Shown here: piece by piece, positions 1-7,829 of the stretch
Numbering within the stretch: position 1 is the stretch's first letter
Layout of the letters: every line of letters starts with the position of its first letter
Source of the DNA: Lachnospiraceae bacterium
GTDB lineage: Bacteria > Bacillota > Clostridia > Lachnospirales > Lachnospiraceae
Length of the DNA: 16,572 nucleotides
Assembly: GCA_017463035.1 (NCBI GenBank)
Contig: JAFTPY010000055.1
Span: 1-16,572, forward strand
Direction of reading: 5' to 3'
Notes under the pieces: generated by a model
What the model was told of the DNA's origin: nothing
Seen by the model: the letters and a program-made list of their open reading frames with translations, nothing else
Database searches by the model: none
Position numbers and translations under genes: made by a program

Positions 1-15
1 CAGTTTCTTTTTCAT
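1..15 (-). CDS. 5' end of an unidentified minus-strand gene (truncated by window edge)
   Basis: An ATG on the minus strand at position 15 opens a frame reading MKKKL before the window ends. It is preceded by a strong ribosome binding site, AAAGGAG (minus strand, 30 to 24), with an 8-nt spacer. The Lys-rich start followed by Leu resembles the first residues of an exported protein or lipoprotein signal peptide, but five residues cannot show this. It lies downstream of the AraC-type regulator on the same strand, separated by a strong terminator, so it probably has its own promoter. Function unknown. Confidence 0.6.
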
Positions 16-46
16 GGAATCATCTCCTTTCGTGTTTTCTGAGCTG

Positions 47-52
47 AGTATA
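47..52 (-). promoter_or_regulatory. Candidate -10 box for the truncated minus-strand gene
   Basis: The minus strand reads TATACT here, 31 nt before the ATG at 15, a plausible distance for a short 5' UTR. No good -35 hexamer sits 16-18 nt upstream; a TTGGCA (75-80) is 22 nt away, too far. The gene lies behind a terminator and needs its own promoter, which is the main argument for this site. Confidence 0.3.
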
Positions 53-108
53 GCGCAAAAAAGAAAGAATTACTTGCCAAATAGAAATAAAAAGTAGACA
101 AATCTTGC

Positions 109-148
109 AAAAAGAGAAAGAATGGGAACGGCCATCCTTTCTCTTTTT
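109..148 (-). terminator. Strong hairpin terminator after the AraC-type regulator
   Basis: A 12-bp perfect stem (109-120 pairing with 137-148) is extended, after one A/C mismatch, by a further 4 bp (122-125 with 132-135) around a six-base loop. The outer stem is A-rich on the left and T-rich on the right, so the minus-strand transcript ends in a T-run immediately after the regulator's stop codon at 152. The symmetry means it could also terminate plus-strand transcription. It isolates the regulator from the truncated gene at the left edge. Confidence 0.85.
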
Positions 149-151
149 CTT

Positions 152-1006
152 TTACAGGTTTATATTCTTGCGGTATTCAGACGGAGATAAGCCCTTTGCC
201 TTTTTAAAAATCCGGCTGAAATAGAGAGGGTTATCGTACCCTACGATATTGGCGATTTCCGTAATGTTATACTGGGGATTCTGTAATAGCGCTTCTGCGT
301 TGTAAATTCGTTTGTTTAAAATATACTGCATCGGGGTGACACCGGTATAATGCTTGAAATTGCGGATAAACCAACTGATGCTGATATTGTGTTCTTTGGC
401 ATATTCGTCTACATAGATGTCCTCGCTGTAATGTTCGTTGAAGTATAGGGTGGCTTTATCAATCTCTTCCGCTGCCTGCGTATTGCTTACCTTGGCGGAA
501 GTTTGGAAGAAACGCTGCAGCATAATAAAGATTTGCTTTAAATACATTTCCAACATTTCCGGGTAGTTTTCTTTGCACATCTGCAACTCGTTAATCATAG
601 AGCGGAAAATTGTTTGGTATTCCATACCGGAGCCACAGTAGAAGACCTTCTTATCATCCGTAAGTCCGTAGGAGCGTAATAGATTTGTGACATTTCCTCC
701 CGTAAAGTGTACCCAATATACCTCTGTCTGGTCTTCCCCGTAGTATTCGTATTTCTGCGGTTCCTTCGGCCGATATAGAACCATATGGCCGGCGGTGACA
801 ATTTGTTCTTTTCCGTCAAAATGAAAATGAGCTTTTCCGGAAGCAATATACAGTAATTGAAAATCCAGTCTGCCGCGAGGCCTCCAAGTAGGAAGTTTTG
901 GACGGGTATACAAATGGTATGTTCCGCAACTGGTTACAATTAACGGTTTTGATTTGTCCTTAATATCAAGAGTCGAGTTATTGAGATAGGCGTTGTTTGT
1001 ATACAT
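152..1006 (-). CDS. AraC-family transcriptional regulator, divergent from the lac/gal operon
   Basis: A 284-residue DNA-binding regulator. Residues about 20-105 form a cupin-type effector-binding domain (the stretch DFQLLYIASGKAHFHFDG and the following TAGHMVLYRP are typical). Residues about 185-282 are the paired AraC helix-turn-helix domain, with the second-helix signature ITEIANIVGYDNPLYFSRIFKK and a GLSPSEYRK end. The start was set at ATG 1006, not the in-frame ATG at 1036, because AAGGAGGG (minus strand, 1022 to 1015) lies 8 nt before 1006, while nothing like a ribosome binding site precedes 1036. It is transcribed away from the symporter/beta-galactosidase genes, the usual arrangement for a local activator of a sugar operon. 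The effector is inferred to be lactose, galactose or a related galactoside; the sequence alone does not show this. Confidence 0.9.
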   Translation of the reverse strand: MYTNNAYLNNSTLDIKDKSKPLIVTSCGTYHLYTRPKLPTWRPRGRLDFQLLYIASGKAHFHFDGKEQIVTAGHMVLYRPKEPQKYEYYGEDQTEVYWVHFTGGNVTNLLRSYGLTDDKKVFYCGSGMEYQTIFRSMINELQMCKENYPEMLEMYLKQIFIMLQRFFQTSAKVSNTQAAEEIDKATLYFNEHYSEDIYVDEYAKEHNISISWFIRNFKHYTGVTPMQYILNKRIYNAEALLQNPQYNITEIANIVGYDNPLYFSRIFKKAKGLSPSEYRKNINL

Positions 1007-1051
1007 TGCAATATCCCTCCTTGCAAAAAAATGCATATCTGAAATAAAAAA

Positions 1052-1113
1052 GTGTATGAAAACAGTATGTTTGGAGTTGATGTGAATATAGGTGTATCAT
1101 TTTTGGTATATTT
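1052..1113. promoter_or_regulatory. Candidate AraC-type operator: imperfect direct repeat in the divergent promoter region
   Basis: Two copies of a bipartite element lie 40-41 bp apart: GTGTAT (1052-1057) with GTATGTTT (1065-1072), and GTGTAT (1092-1097) with GTATATTT (1106-1113). Half-element spacing is 7 and 8 nt. The second copy ends about 40 bp upstream of the symporter -10 box, whose -35 is poor, as expected for an activator-dependent promoter. AraC-family proteins commonly bind direct repeats of this kind. Binding by the adjacent regulator is inference. Confidence 0.4.
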
Positions 1114-1129
1114 CATCTCATATAAGCCA

Positions 1130-1158
1130 TGTATTTTTGTAATATCTTTTACTATAAT
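1130..1158 (+). promoter_or_regulatory. Candidate promoter of the lactose/Leloir operon
   Basis: A perfect TATAAT -10 hexamer lies at 1153-1158. The hexamer 17 nt upstream (TGTATT, 1130-1135) is a poor -35, and no extended -10 TG is present, so the promoter probably needs an activator. The predicted start near 1165 gives a leader of about 65 nt to the symporter ATG. No CcpA-like cre site was recognised nearby. Confidence 0.55.
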
Positions 1159-1159
1159 A

Positions 1160-1189
1160 AGTATAGCAGAAAGGCAATAGAAGAAGCAA
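1160..1189 (-). promoter_or_regulatory. Candidate face-to-face promoter of the divergent AraC regulator
   Basis: On the minus strand TTGCTT (1189 to 1184) and TATACT (1165 to 1160) are separated by 18 nt. The -10 is good and the -35 matches only three of six consensus bases. This -10 shares the palindrome CTATAATAAGTATAG (1152-1166) with the plus-strand TATAAT. If real, the regulator's leader would be about 150 nt and the two promoters could not easily be occupied at once. Confidence 0.3.
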
Positions 1190-1229
1190 CAAAAACTTTA
1201 CAGAAGGATGCAGCAGAAAGGAGAAACTT

Positions 1230-2588
1230 ATGGAAGAAAAGAAATACCTTAAATGGTACAACAAAGTCGGTTACGGTTCGGGGGATATAGCAGGTAATGT
1301 GGTATATGCATTCCTCACCTCATTCGTAATGATTTATTTAACTGACACAATAGGATTGAATTCGGGTATCGTAGGTACGTTAATTGCGGTATCAAAACTG
1401 TTAGATGGTGTGTCGGATGTATTCTTTGGTTCTTTGATCGATAAGACCAAGAGCAAGATGGGCAAGGCAAGGCCTTGGATGTTCTACGGATTTTTTGGAT
1501 GTGCAATCACTTTATTCGGAGTATTTGCAATCCCGACCAACATCGGAAAGACAGCGCAATATGCATGGTTCTTTATTGCGTACACCTTGTTAAATGCAGT
1601 GTTCTATACGGCAAATAATATTGCATACGCTGCATTGACTTCATTGGTGACAAAGAACAGCAAAGAGCGTGTAGAGATGGGGTCCTTCCGGTTCATGTTC
1701 TCATTCGGTACCAACTTGTTAATTCAAGCGATTACATTTGATGCGGTTGAAGCACTGGGTGGCGGAGCTTCCGCGTGGAGAGTGATTGCGTTTATTTACT
1801 GTATCATCGGTATTATTACCAATACACTTTCTGCATTCTCGGTAAAAGAGCTATCGGACGAAGAACTGAAAGAAGACGGAGATGTGGAAACGGAAGATAG
1901 TAAGCTTACATTCGGTCAGACATTTAAGCTACTTTTATCCAACAGATATTTTATAATGATTTGTGGAATCTACATTCTTCAGCAGTTGCGTGCCGCGATG
2001 TTAAGTGTCGGTACATTCTTTATGACTTATGTACTTTTGAACCAGAAATTGTTCGGCGTGTTCTCCTGGGCAATTAATATCCCGTTAATCCTTGCACTGG
2101 CAATTACACCGACTCTGGTAGCAAAGATGAAGGGAATGTATAAGGTAAATAAATACAGCTATATCTTTGCAACCGTTTGTCGATTGGGAATTGTGGCCGG
2201 CGGATATATGGGAAGTGTTCCGTTAATGCTTGTGTTTACGGTGTTGGCATCTCTCGGCGAAGGACCGTGGCAGGGCGACGTAGGTGCGGTGATTGCTTCC
2301 TGTTCCGAGCATACCTATCTTAAGAGCGGAAAAAGAATTGACGGTTCCATGTTCTCTTGTACGTCATTCGGAACAAAGCTTGGTGGCGGTATCGGTATCG
2401 CGCTCTCCGGATGGTTACTTGATATGAGCGGATATATTAACAACGGAGCGGTTCAGCCGGATAGTTGTATCAGTATGATGTGCGTGATGTACCTCTGGTT
2501 GCCGTTCGCATTTGACTTGATCATTACCATTATTCTTTCCTTCTTAAATGTGGAAAAAGCTAATTTGAAGTTAAAAGAGAACAAGTAA
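1230..2588 (+). CDS. GPH-family glycoside:cation symporter (probable lactose/galactoside permease)
   Basis: A 452-residue membrane transporter of the glycoside-pentoside-hexuronide:cation symporter family (MelB/LacS type, MFS_2 fold), with about 12 hydrophobic segments. Diagnostic motifs are GYGSGDIAGN (14-23) in helix 1 and the loop KLLDGVSDVFFGSLIDKTKS through GKARPW (56-83). Asp59 and Asp63 there correspond to the two cation/sugar-binding aspartates of MelB helix II. Unlike streptococcal LacS it has no C-terminal IIA-like domain, so it is not a HPr-phosphorylated LacS. AAAGGAG precedes the ATG. The stop codon overlaps an ATG in the next gene region (TAATG), and beta-galactosidase plus galKET follow, so the likely substrate is lactose or a related beta-galactoside. 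Substrate and coupling ion (H+ or Na+) are inferred from context. Confidence 0.9.
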   Translation: MEEKKYLKWYNKVGYGSGDIAGNVVYAFLTSFVMIYLTDTIGLNSGIVGTLIAVSKLLDGVSDVFFGSLIDKTKSKMGKARPWMFYGFFGCAITLFGVFAIPTNIGKTAQYAWFFIAYTLLNAVFYTANNIAYAALTSLVTKNSKERVEMGSFRFMFSFGTNLLIQAITFDAVEALGGGASAWRVIAFIYCIIGIITNTLSAFSVKELSDEELKEDGDVETEDSKLTFGQTFKLLLSNRYFIMICGIYILQQLRAAMLSVGTFFMTYVLLNQKLFGVFSWAINIPLILALAITPTLVAKMKGMYKVNKYSYIFATVCRLGIVAGGYMGSVPLMLVFTVLASLGEGPWQGDVGAVIASCSEHTYLKSGKRIDGSMFSCTSFGTKLGGGIGIALSGWLLDMSGYINNGAVQPDSCISMMCVMYLWLPFAFDLIITIILSFLNVEKANLKLKENK

Positions 2589-2604
2589 TGAGAAAGGATA
2601 GCCT

Positions 2605-2637
2605 ATGGAATATTTTCAGAAGCTATGCGGAAAGTGA
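2605..2637 (+). CDS. Possible short leader ORF upstream of lacL (10 codons)
   Basis: A ten-codon frame MEYFQKLCGK starts at ATG 2605 with a better ribosome binding site (AAAGGA, 2593-2598, 6-nt spacer) than either lacL start. Its TGA ends 7 nt before the lacL ATG at 2645, overlapping the likely lacL Shine-Dalgarno GAGG. It could couple translation from the symporter to lacL, or it could be the remnant of a shifted N-terminus. Low confidence that the peptide is made. Confidence 0.3.
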   Translation: MEYFQKLCGK

Positions 2638-2644
2638 GGACAAG

Positions 2645-4543
2645 ATGAACGCAGAGATTAAGTGGTTGGATAATCCGGAAGTGTTCCGGGTGAATCAGTT
2701 ACCGGCGCACAGTGATCACTCGTTTTATGCGAGCTATGAAGAGCTGGAGGGAACAAACAGTTTGGTCCAGTCCTTGAACGGACAATGGGAGTTTTGTTAC
2801 AGCAAGAATGCGAAAAGCAGACCGGTGAACTTTTTTGCAGAGGGGTTTGATGCATCCGGATTCGAAAAAATTACGGTTCCGGGGCACATTGAGTTGGCAG
2901 GCTATGACAAGATTCGTTACATCAATACAATGTACCCGTGGGAGGGAAAGGAATATCGCCGTGGAGCTTACAGCCATGAGATGATCGGTAACGGTGCCGG
3001 AATGTTCAGTGAAGCGGAATATAACCCGGTAGGTTCGTATATTACGCGATTTGATCTGGAGAAAGGGCTTATCGGAAAGAGAGTAGTTATCTGCTTTGAG
3101 GGTGTAGAACAGGCAATGTATGTATGGTTGAACGGCCGGTTTGTCGGATATGCGGAAGATAGTTTCACACCGTCGGAGTTCGATTTGACCCCGTATCTTA
3201 AGGAAAAGGGAAACGTACTGGCGGTGGAAGTACACAAAATGAGTACCGCAGCCTTTTTAGAAGACCAGGATTTCTTCCGGTTCTTCGGTATTTTCCGAAA
3301 TGTAACCTTAAAAGCATTACCGGAGGTGCACGTTGAGGATATATGGTTTCAGCCGATCCTTCATTCGGATAACAGAAGCGGTAGGGTATCTGTAGAGATG
3401 AAAGTGTCTGCCGCAAAGAAGCAGACTGTGAGTGTAAGATTCCTGTTAAAGGATAAGGACGGAAGTATCGTATGTGAAACTAAGGTTGCGCTGACAGAAG
3501 AAGGGGAGATGTACAGAGGTCAGGCGGAAGCAGAGCTTTCCTCCATTACTCCTTGGGACAATCATCAGCCGTATTTGTATAGTGCGTTCGTGGAACTTTC
3601 GGACGAGAACGATAAATTAGTGGAAGTGGTTCCGTATCCGATCGGTTTCAGAAGAATTGAAATGATGGATAAAGTGATTTATTTAAACGGAAAACGATTG
3701 GTTCTTTTGGGTGTGAACCGTCATGAATGGAGCCCGAGGACAGGACGATGCATTGGCATGAGGGAGATGATCTCCGACTTAAACTGCATGCAGAAAAATA
3801 ACATTAATGCCGTTAGAACCTGTCATTATCCGGATCAGATTCCGTGGTATTACTTGTGTGATGAAGCCGGGATTTACGTAATGGCAGAGACGAATCTGGA
3901 AAGTCACGGTACCTTTCAGAAGCTTGGTGCAGTGGAACCGTCCTGTAACATACCGGGTTCCCTTCCGCAGTGGAGAGAAGCGGTAGTAGACCGGGCGAGA
4001 ACCAATTATGAGACCTTTAAAAATCATGTATCTGTTTTGTTCTGGTCCTTGGGAAACGAGTCCTATGCCGGAGACGATATCGAAGCAATGAATACTTATT
4101 TTAAAGAGCAAAAGGACGGACGTCTGGTACATTACGAGGGCGTGATTCATAACAGAGCGTATGAAGATACAATCTCGGATGTAGAAAGCCGTATGTATGC
4201 AAAGCCTGCGGAAATAGAAGAATATTTGGGCAATCATCCGAAGAAGCCATATATCCTTTGTGAGTTCATGCATGATATGGGAAATTCCCTGGGAGGCTTA
4301 GGTTCTTATATGAAGCTTATTGACAAATATGAGATGTACCAGGGTGGTTTTATCTGGGATTTTATCGATCAGGCGTTATTTGTAAAGGACGAGGTAACCG
4401 GAAAGGAGGTACTCCGCTACGGAGGAGATTTCGATGACAGACCTTCCGATTATGAGTTTTCGGGAAACGGAATTGTATTTGCGGACCGTAAGGAGAAACC
4501 GGCGATGCAGGAAGTGAGGTACTATTATGGATTATACAAATAA
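2645..4543 (+). CDS. lacL: Beta-galactosidase large subunit LacL (GH2)
   Basis: The catalytic subunit of a heterodimeric GH2 beta-galactosidase that hydrolyses lactose to glucose and galactose in the cytoplasm. With the start at 2645 it has 632 residues, close to the usual LacL size. The N-terminus MNAEIKWLDNPEVFRVN begins where lactobacillus LacL proteins begin, and GAGG lies 5 nt upstream. A longer in-frame start at 2588 (651 residues, overlapping the symporter stop) is possible but has a weak ribosome binding site. Domains in order: jelly-roll sugar-binding domain with the FxGV and NGxxVGYAEDS motifs, an immunoglobulin-like domain, then a TIM barrel. The acid/base Glu is in FWSLGNES (E472; E491 in the long form), and the nucleophile Glu is in ILCEFMHDMGNS (E540; E559). 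The C-terminal beta-sandwich found in E. coli LacZ is missing here and encoded by the next gene, so this is a natural split rather than a truncation. Confidence 0.93.
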   Translation: MNAEIKWLDNPEVFRVNQLPAHSDHSFYASYEELEGTNSLVQSLNGQWEFCYSKNAKSRPVNFFAEGFDASGFEKITVPGHIELAGYDKIRYINTMYPWEGKEYRRGAYSHEMIGNGAGMFSEAEYNPVGSYITRFDLEKGLIGKRVVICFEGVEQAMYVWLNGRFVGYAEDSFTPSEFDLTPYLKEKGNVLAVEVHKMSTAAFLEDQDFFRFFGIFRNVTLKALPEVHVEDIWFQPILHSDNRSGRVSVEMKVSAAKKQTVSVRFLLKDKDGSIVCETKVALTEEGEMYRGQAEAELSSITPWDNHQPYLYSAFVELSDENDKLVEVVPYPIGFRRIEMMDKVIYLNGKRLVLLGVNRHEWSPRTGRCIGMREMISDLNCMQKNNINAVRTCHYPDQIPWYYLCDEAGIYVMAETNLESHGTFQKLGAVEPSCNIPGSLPQWREAVVDRARTNYETFKNHVSVLFWSLGNESYAGDDIEAMNTYFKEQKDGRLVHYEGVIHNRAYEDTISDVESRMYAKPAEIEEYLGNHPKKPYILCEFMHDMGNSLGGLGSYMKLIDKYEMYQGGFIWDFIDQALFVKDEVTGKEVLRYGGDFDDRPSDYEFSGNGIVFADRKEKPAMQEVRYYYGLYK

Positions 4544-5483
4544 GATGCCGTTAAGAGTTGTGTACGGAGATTTTACTCTGGGAGTTCACGGTGAAGGATT
4601 TGACTATATTTTCTCTTATGCGCAGGGAGGCCTGGAATCTATTGTAAAAAACGGATATGAATGGTTATACCGCTGTCCGAAGCCGACGTTCTGGCGAGCA
4701 TTAACGGACAATGACAGAGGAAGTAAATTCCATATTAAAAGCGGAAGCTGGCTTGCGGCAGATATGTTTATCGATTGTATCGATACAGAGGTTACGGTAG
4801 ACGGAGTTTCTCAGGGGAAACCGTGTGCTCCGGAGAACAATCGCTACGGTTCCGATGTGTATGCAAAGGAGGTAAGGGTTGCCTTTACCTATCAGACTGT
4901 TACGAGGCCTTCTACCACGATAAAGGTGACTTATCGTGTAGATGAAACAGGAAGAATTTCAGTGAATGTTCATTATTCCGGGGTAAAAGGCCTGCCACAG
5001 CTTCCGGTTTTCGGATTGCGTTTTATCATGCCGACCCTCGCGGATAAGTATGTATATAAGGGATTGTCCGGAGAAACCTATCCGGACCGGAAAGCAGGGG
5101 CCGTAAAGGACGTATACGAGATTGATAATCTGAGTTTAACACCGTATCTGGTTCCGCAGGATTGCGGGTTGAGAATGGATACGGAGTGGGTTGAAATTGT
5201 GAGACATACCTGCCTTGACAACAGCAGAAAAGAGAATACGGAACAGATGTTGCGTTTTGAAATGACAGACAAAGAGTTTGCGTTTTCCTGTCTGCCGTAT
5301 ACTGCTTCTGAGATTGAAAATGCAACTCATCAGGAAGAACTGCCGCCGGCAAGAAGAACGGTTCTGTGTGTATACGGAGCGGTAAGAGGTGTCGGAGGAA
5401 TCGATAGCTGGGGAAGCGATGTGGAAGAGAACTGCCATATTAGCGCAGAACAGGATATTCAATACACCTTCTCTATATGCTAA
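4527..5483 (+). CDS. lacM: Beta-galactosidase small subunit LacM
   Basis: A 318-residue partner of LacL, equivalent to the C-terminal beta-sandwich domain (bgal_small_N fold) of single-chain LacZ. It contains the family stretches FWRALTDNDRG, GLPQLPVFGLRFIMP, GLSGETYPDR, LPYTASEIENATH and GAVRGVGGIDSWGSDV, all recognisable from lactobacillus LacM. It has no catalytic glutamates but is needed to complete the active enzyme in the known LacLM enzymes. Its ATG lies 17 nt inside the end of lacL in another frame, with GAGG 7 nt upstream, so translation is probably coupled and the subunit ratio kept near 1:1. The overlap resembles the partially overlapping lacL/lacM genes of lactic acid bacteria, which points to shared ancestry or transfer of the pair as a unit. 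It is followed after 54 nt by galK. Confidence 0.94.
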   Translation: MDYTNKMPLRVVYGDFTLGVHGEGFDYIFSYAQGGLESIVKNGYEWLYRCPKPTFWRALTDNDRGSKFHIKSGSWLAADMFIDCIDTEVTVDGVSQGKPCAPENNRYGSDVYAKEVRVAFTYQTVTRPSTTIKVTYRVDETGRISVNVHYSGVKGLPQLPVFGLRFIMPTLADKYVYKGLSGETYPDRKAGAVKDVYEIDNLSLTPYLVPQDCGLRMDTEWVEIVRHTCLDNSRKENTEQMLRFEMTDKEFAFSCLPYTASEIENATHQEELPPARRTVLCVYGAVRGVGGIDSWGSDVEENCHISAEQDIQYTFSIC

Positions 5484-5537
5484 AAAGAAGTGTATGGAAA
5501 AGAGCTCAACGGATTCTCGGAAAGGAGACATTAGATT

Positions 5538-6815
5538 ATGCATACGGAACCGTTAATTGAAAAAATACTAAGCGGAGAAATGGACCGTACTTTACTGGAT
5601 ATTTATGTGGATGAATCAAAGGTGGAATACCAGAGAGAACGCTACATAAAAACAATCCGGAAGTTTGAGAAGTATTACGGATGCGGTGAGGTAGCGATAT
5701 TCAGTGCACCGGGAAGAAGTGAAATCGGAGGGAACCATACGGACCATCAGCATGGGGAAGTATTGGCGGCATCGGTCAATCTGGATACCCTGGGAGTTGT
5801 TCGTGCAACAGGAGATAACACCATAAGGGTAATATCGGATGACGGGCAAGAGATTGTTATCTCGTTGGAGGATGTTTCTGTAAAGTTAAAGGAAAAAGGA
5901 ACAACAACCGCATTGATAAAGGGGGTTGTGGAAGGATTTGCAGAGAATGGATATCAAGTAGGCGGGTTTTGTGCTTACATCACCAGTGATGTGTTAATCG
6001 GAGCGGGACTTTCCTCTTCCGCTGCGTTTGAAACCCTAATCGGAACTGTTTTATCCGGCCTTTATAATGACATGAAGGTTTTACCGGTGGAAATTGCTAT
6101 GATTGGACAGTTTGCGGAAAATGTGTATTTCGGGAAACCGTGCGGATTGATGGACCAGATGGCATGCTCTGTCGGGAATCTGGTATATATTGACTTCAAG
6201 GATCCGGCAAATCCAAAGGTGGAAAAGGTTGCAGCGGATATGGATGCATTCGGGTACAGCTTGTGTATTACGGACACGAAAGGATCCCATGCGGATTTAA
6301 CTGATGAATACGCAGCAGTTCCGGAGGAAATGAAGCGTGTCGCACGGTACTTTGGGAAGGATGTATTACGTGAGATAACCGTAAAAGAAGTCTTGGCGGA
6401 GATACATGCCCTTAGGAAATCACTGGGGGATCGATGTGTTTTGAGAGCCCTTCATTTTATTATCGAGAACGAAAGGGTACAGAAGGAAGTAGACGCTTTA
6501 AAAAAAGGAAATATCAAACAGTTTTTGGTGTTGGTAAAGGCTTCCGGAGATTCTTCGTATAAGTATTTGCAAAATGTTTATTCCGGCAAAGATTTAAAGA
6601 ACCAAAATGTATCGGTTGCGTTGATGATAAGTGAAATGCTGTTGGAAGATGCCGGAGTAAGCCGGGTACACGGAGGAGGCTTCGCAGGAACCATACAGGC
6701 CTTTGTTAAAAAAGAGTATGTACCGGAATACAAGAGAGGAATGGATACGGTATTCGGAGACGGTGCCTGCAGTGACTTGCGAATTCGAAAATACGGTGGA
6801 ATCAAGGTAATATAG
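5538..6815 (+). CDS. galK: Galactokinase (GHMP family, variant signature)
   Basis: A 425-residue GHMP kinase that phosphorylates galactose to galactose-1-phosphate with ATP, the first committed Leloir step here. The galactokinase signature is at 59-73 (GRSEIGGNHTDHQHG), with R60, H67 and D69. The ATP-binding loop LSSSAA is at 158-163, the catalytic Asp of GLMDQ is D206, and the third GHMP motif GGGFAGT is at 379-385. Compared with E. coli GalK it has about 24 extra N-terminal residues. It also has Asn (N66) where classical enzymes carry the sugar-binding Glu of IGEHTDY, and His for the following Tyr. This variant form recurs in clostridial galactokinases as far as I recall. AAAGGAG lies 10 nt before the ATG. 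The position between lacM and galE supports galactokinase activity; action on a related sugar cannot be excluded. Confidence 0.9.
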   Translation: MHTEPLIEKILSGEMDRTLLDIYVDESKVEYQRERYIKTIRKFEKYYGCGEVAIFSAPGRSEIGGNHTDHQHGEVLAASVNLDTLGVVRATGDNTIRVISDDGQEIVISLEDVSVKLKEKGTTTALIKGVVEGFAENGYQVGGFCAYITSDVLIGAGLSSSAAFETLIGTVLSGLYNDMKVLPVEIAMIGQFAENVYFGKPCGLMDQMACSVGNLVYIDFKDPANPKVEKVAADMDAFGYSLCITDTKGSHADLTDEYAAVPEEMKRVARYFGKDVLREITVKEVLAEIHALRKSLGDRCVLRALHFIIENERVQKEVDALKKGNIKQFLVLVKASGDSSYKYLQNVYSGKDLKNQNVSVALMISEMLLEDAGVSRVHGGGFAGTIQAFVKKEYVPEYKRGMDTVFGDGACSDLRIRKYGGIKVI

Positions 6816-6828
6816 GAGGTAGGCAAAG

Positions 6829-7818
6829 ATGAAGATCTTAGTATTAGGCGGAGCCGGTTATATCGGTTCTCACACGGTTTATGAACTGATTGATGCCGGA
6901 CATGATGTGGTTGTGGCGGATAATTTGTTAACCGGCTTTAGGGAAGCGGTGCATCCAAAGGCAACTTTCTATGAAGGAGATATCAGGGACCGTTTCTTTT
7001 TGGACTCACTTTTTACGAAGGAAAAAATCGACGGTGTGATTCATTTTGCGGCTAGCTCCCAGGTGGGAGAAAGCATGACAAACCCGCTCAAATATTACAA
7101 TAACAATTTATGCGGAACAGAAACCTTATTGGAAAGTATGGTGGCACACGGTGTAGACAAGATTGTCTTTTCTTCTACGGCAGCGACCTACGGAGAACCG
7201 GAACGCATTCCGATTGCGGAGTCTGACCGTACGGAACCGACAAATTGCTACGGTGAGACCAAGCTGGCAATGGAAAAGATGTTCCGTTGGACGGCACAGG
7301 CACACCCGCTGCGCTACGTTTCGTTACGATATTTTAATGCATGCGGAGCACATCCGAACGGACAAATCGGAGAAGCCCATAATCCGGAAACCCATCTGAT
7401 ACCGTTAGTTTTACAGGTGCCGAACGGAAAAAGGGAAGCGATTTCGGTATTTGGTACGGACTATGAGACCAAAGACGGCACCTGTGTTCGCGATTATATT
7501 CATGTGAACGATTTGGCGCAGGCTCACATTCTGGCGATGCAGTATTTGGCAGAGGGTGGAAAAAGCGATATTTTCAATCTCGGAAACGGTGTCGGTTTTA
7601 CGGTAAAGGAGGTTGTGGAAACGGCAAGAAGCGTAACCGGTCATCCGATCCCGTTAAAAGAGGAGCCGCGTAGAGCAGGAGACCCGTCCACATTGATTGC
7701 ATCCAGTGAAAAGGCAAAAGAGATTCTTGGCTGGAAGCCGAAATATGATGATTTGAAGACGATTATATCTACTGCGTGGAATTGGCATCGGACGCACCCG
7801 GAAGGGTATAAAAAGTAA
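6829..7818 (+). CDS. galE: UDP-glucose 4-epimerase
   Basis: A 329-residue extended short-chain dehydrogenase/reductase that interconverts UDP-galactose and UDP-glucose using bound NAD+. The N-terminal Rossmann motif GGAGYIGSH is at residues 7-15. The FSSTAATYG strand at 114-122 places T117 where E. coli GalE has its catalytic serine, an accepted Ser/Thr swap. The catalytic pair is Y141 and K145 in YGETK. The RYFNACGAHP stretch and the DGTCVRDYIHVNDLA motif are typical of GalE. Length matches the family. AGGAGG-type ribosome binding site; the gene starts 13 nt after galK and ends 11 nt before galT, so galKET are surely one transcript. It regenerates the UDP-glucose consumed by GalT. Confidence 0.96.
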   Translation: MKILVLGGAGYIGSHTVYELIDAGHDVVVADNLLTGFREAVHPKATFYEGDIRDRFFLDSLFTKEKIDGVIHFAASSQVGESMTNPLKYYNNNLCGTETLLESMVAHGVDKIVFSSTAATYGEPERIPIAESDRTEPTNCYGETKLAMEKMFRWTAQAHPLRYVSLRYFNACGAHPNGQIGEAHNPETHLIPLVLQVPNGKREAISVFGTDYETKDGTCVRDYIHVNDLAQAHILAMQYLAEGGKSDIFNLGNGVGFTVKEVVETARSVTGHPIPLKEEPRRAGDPSTLIASSEKAKEILGWKPKYDDLKTIISTAWNWHRTHPEGYKK

Positions 7819-7829
7819 GGAGGAGCAAG

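Noticed and set aside
1007..1036. Ten-residue N-terminal extension of the left AraC regulator from ATG 1036
   Set aside because: No ribosome binding site precedes 1036, whereas AAGGAGGG within this stretch serves the ATG at 1006.
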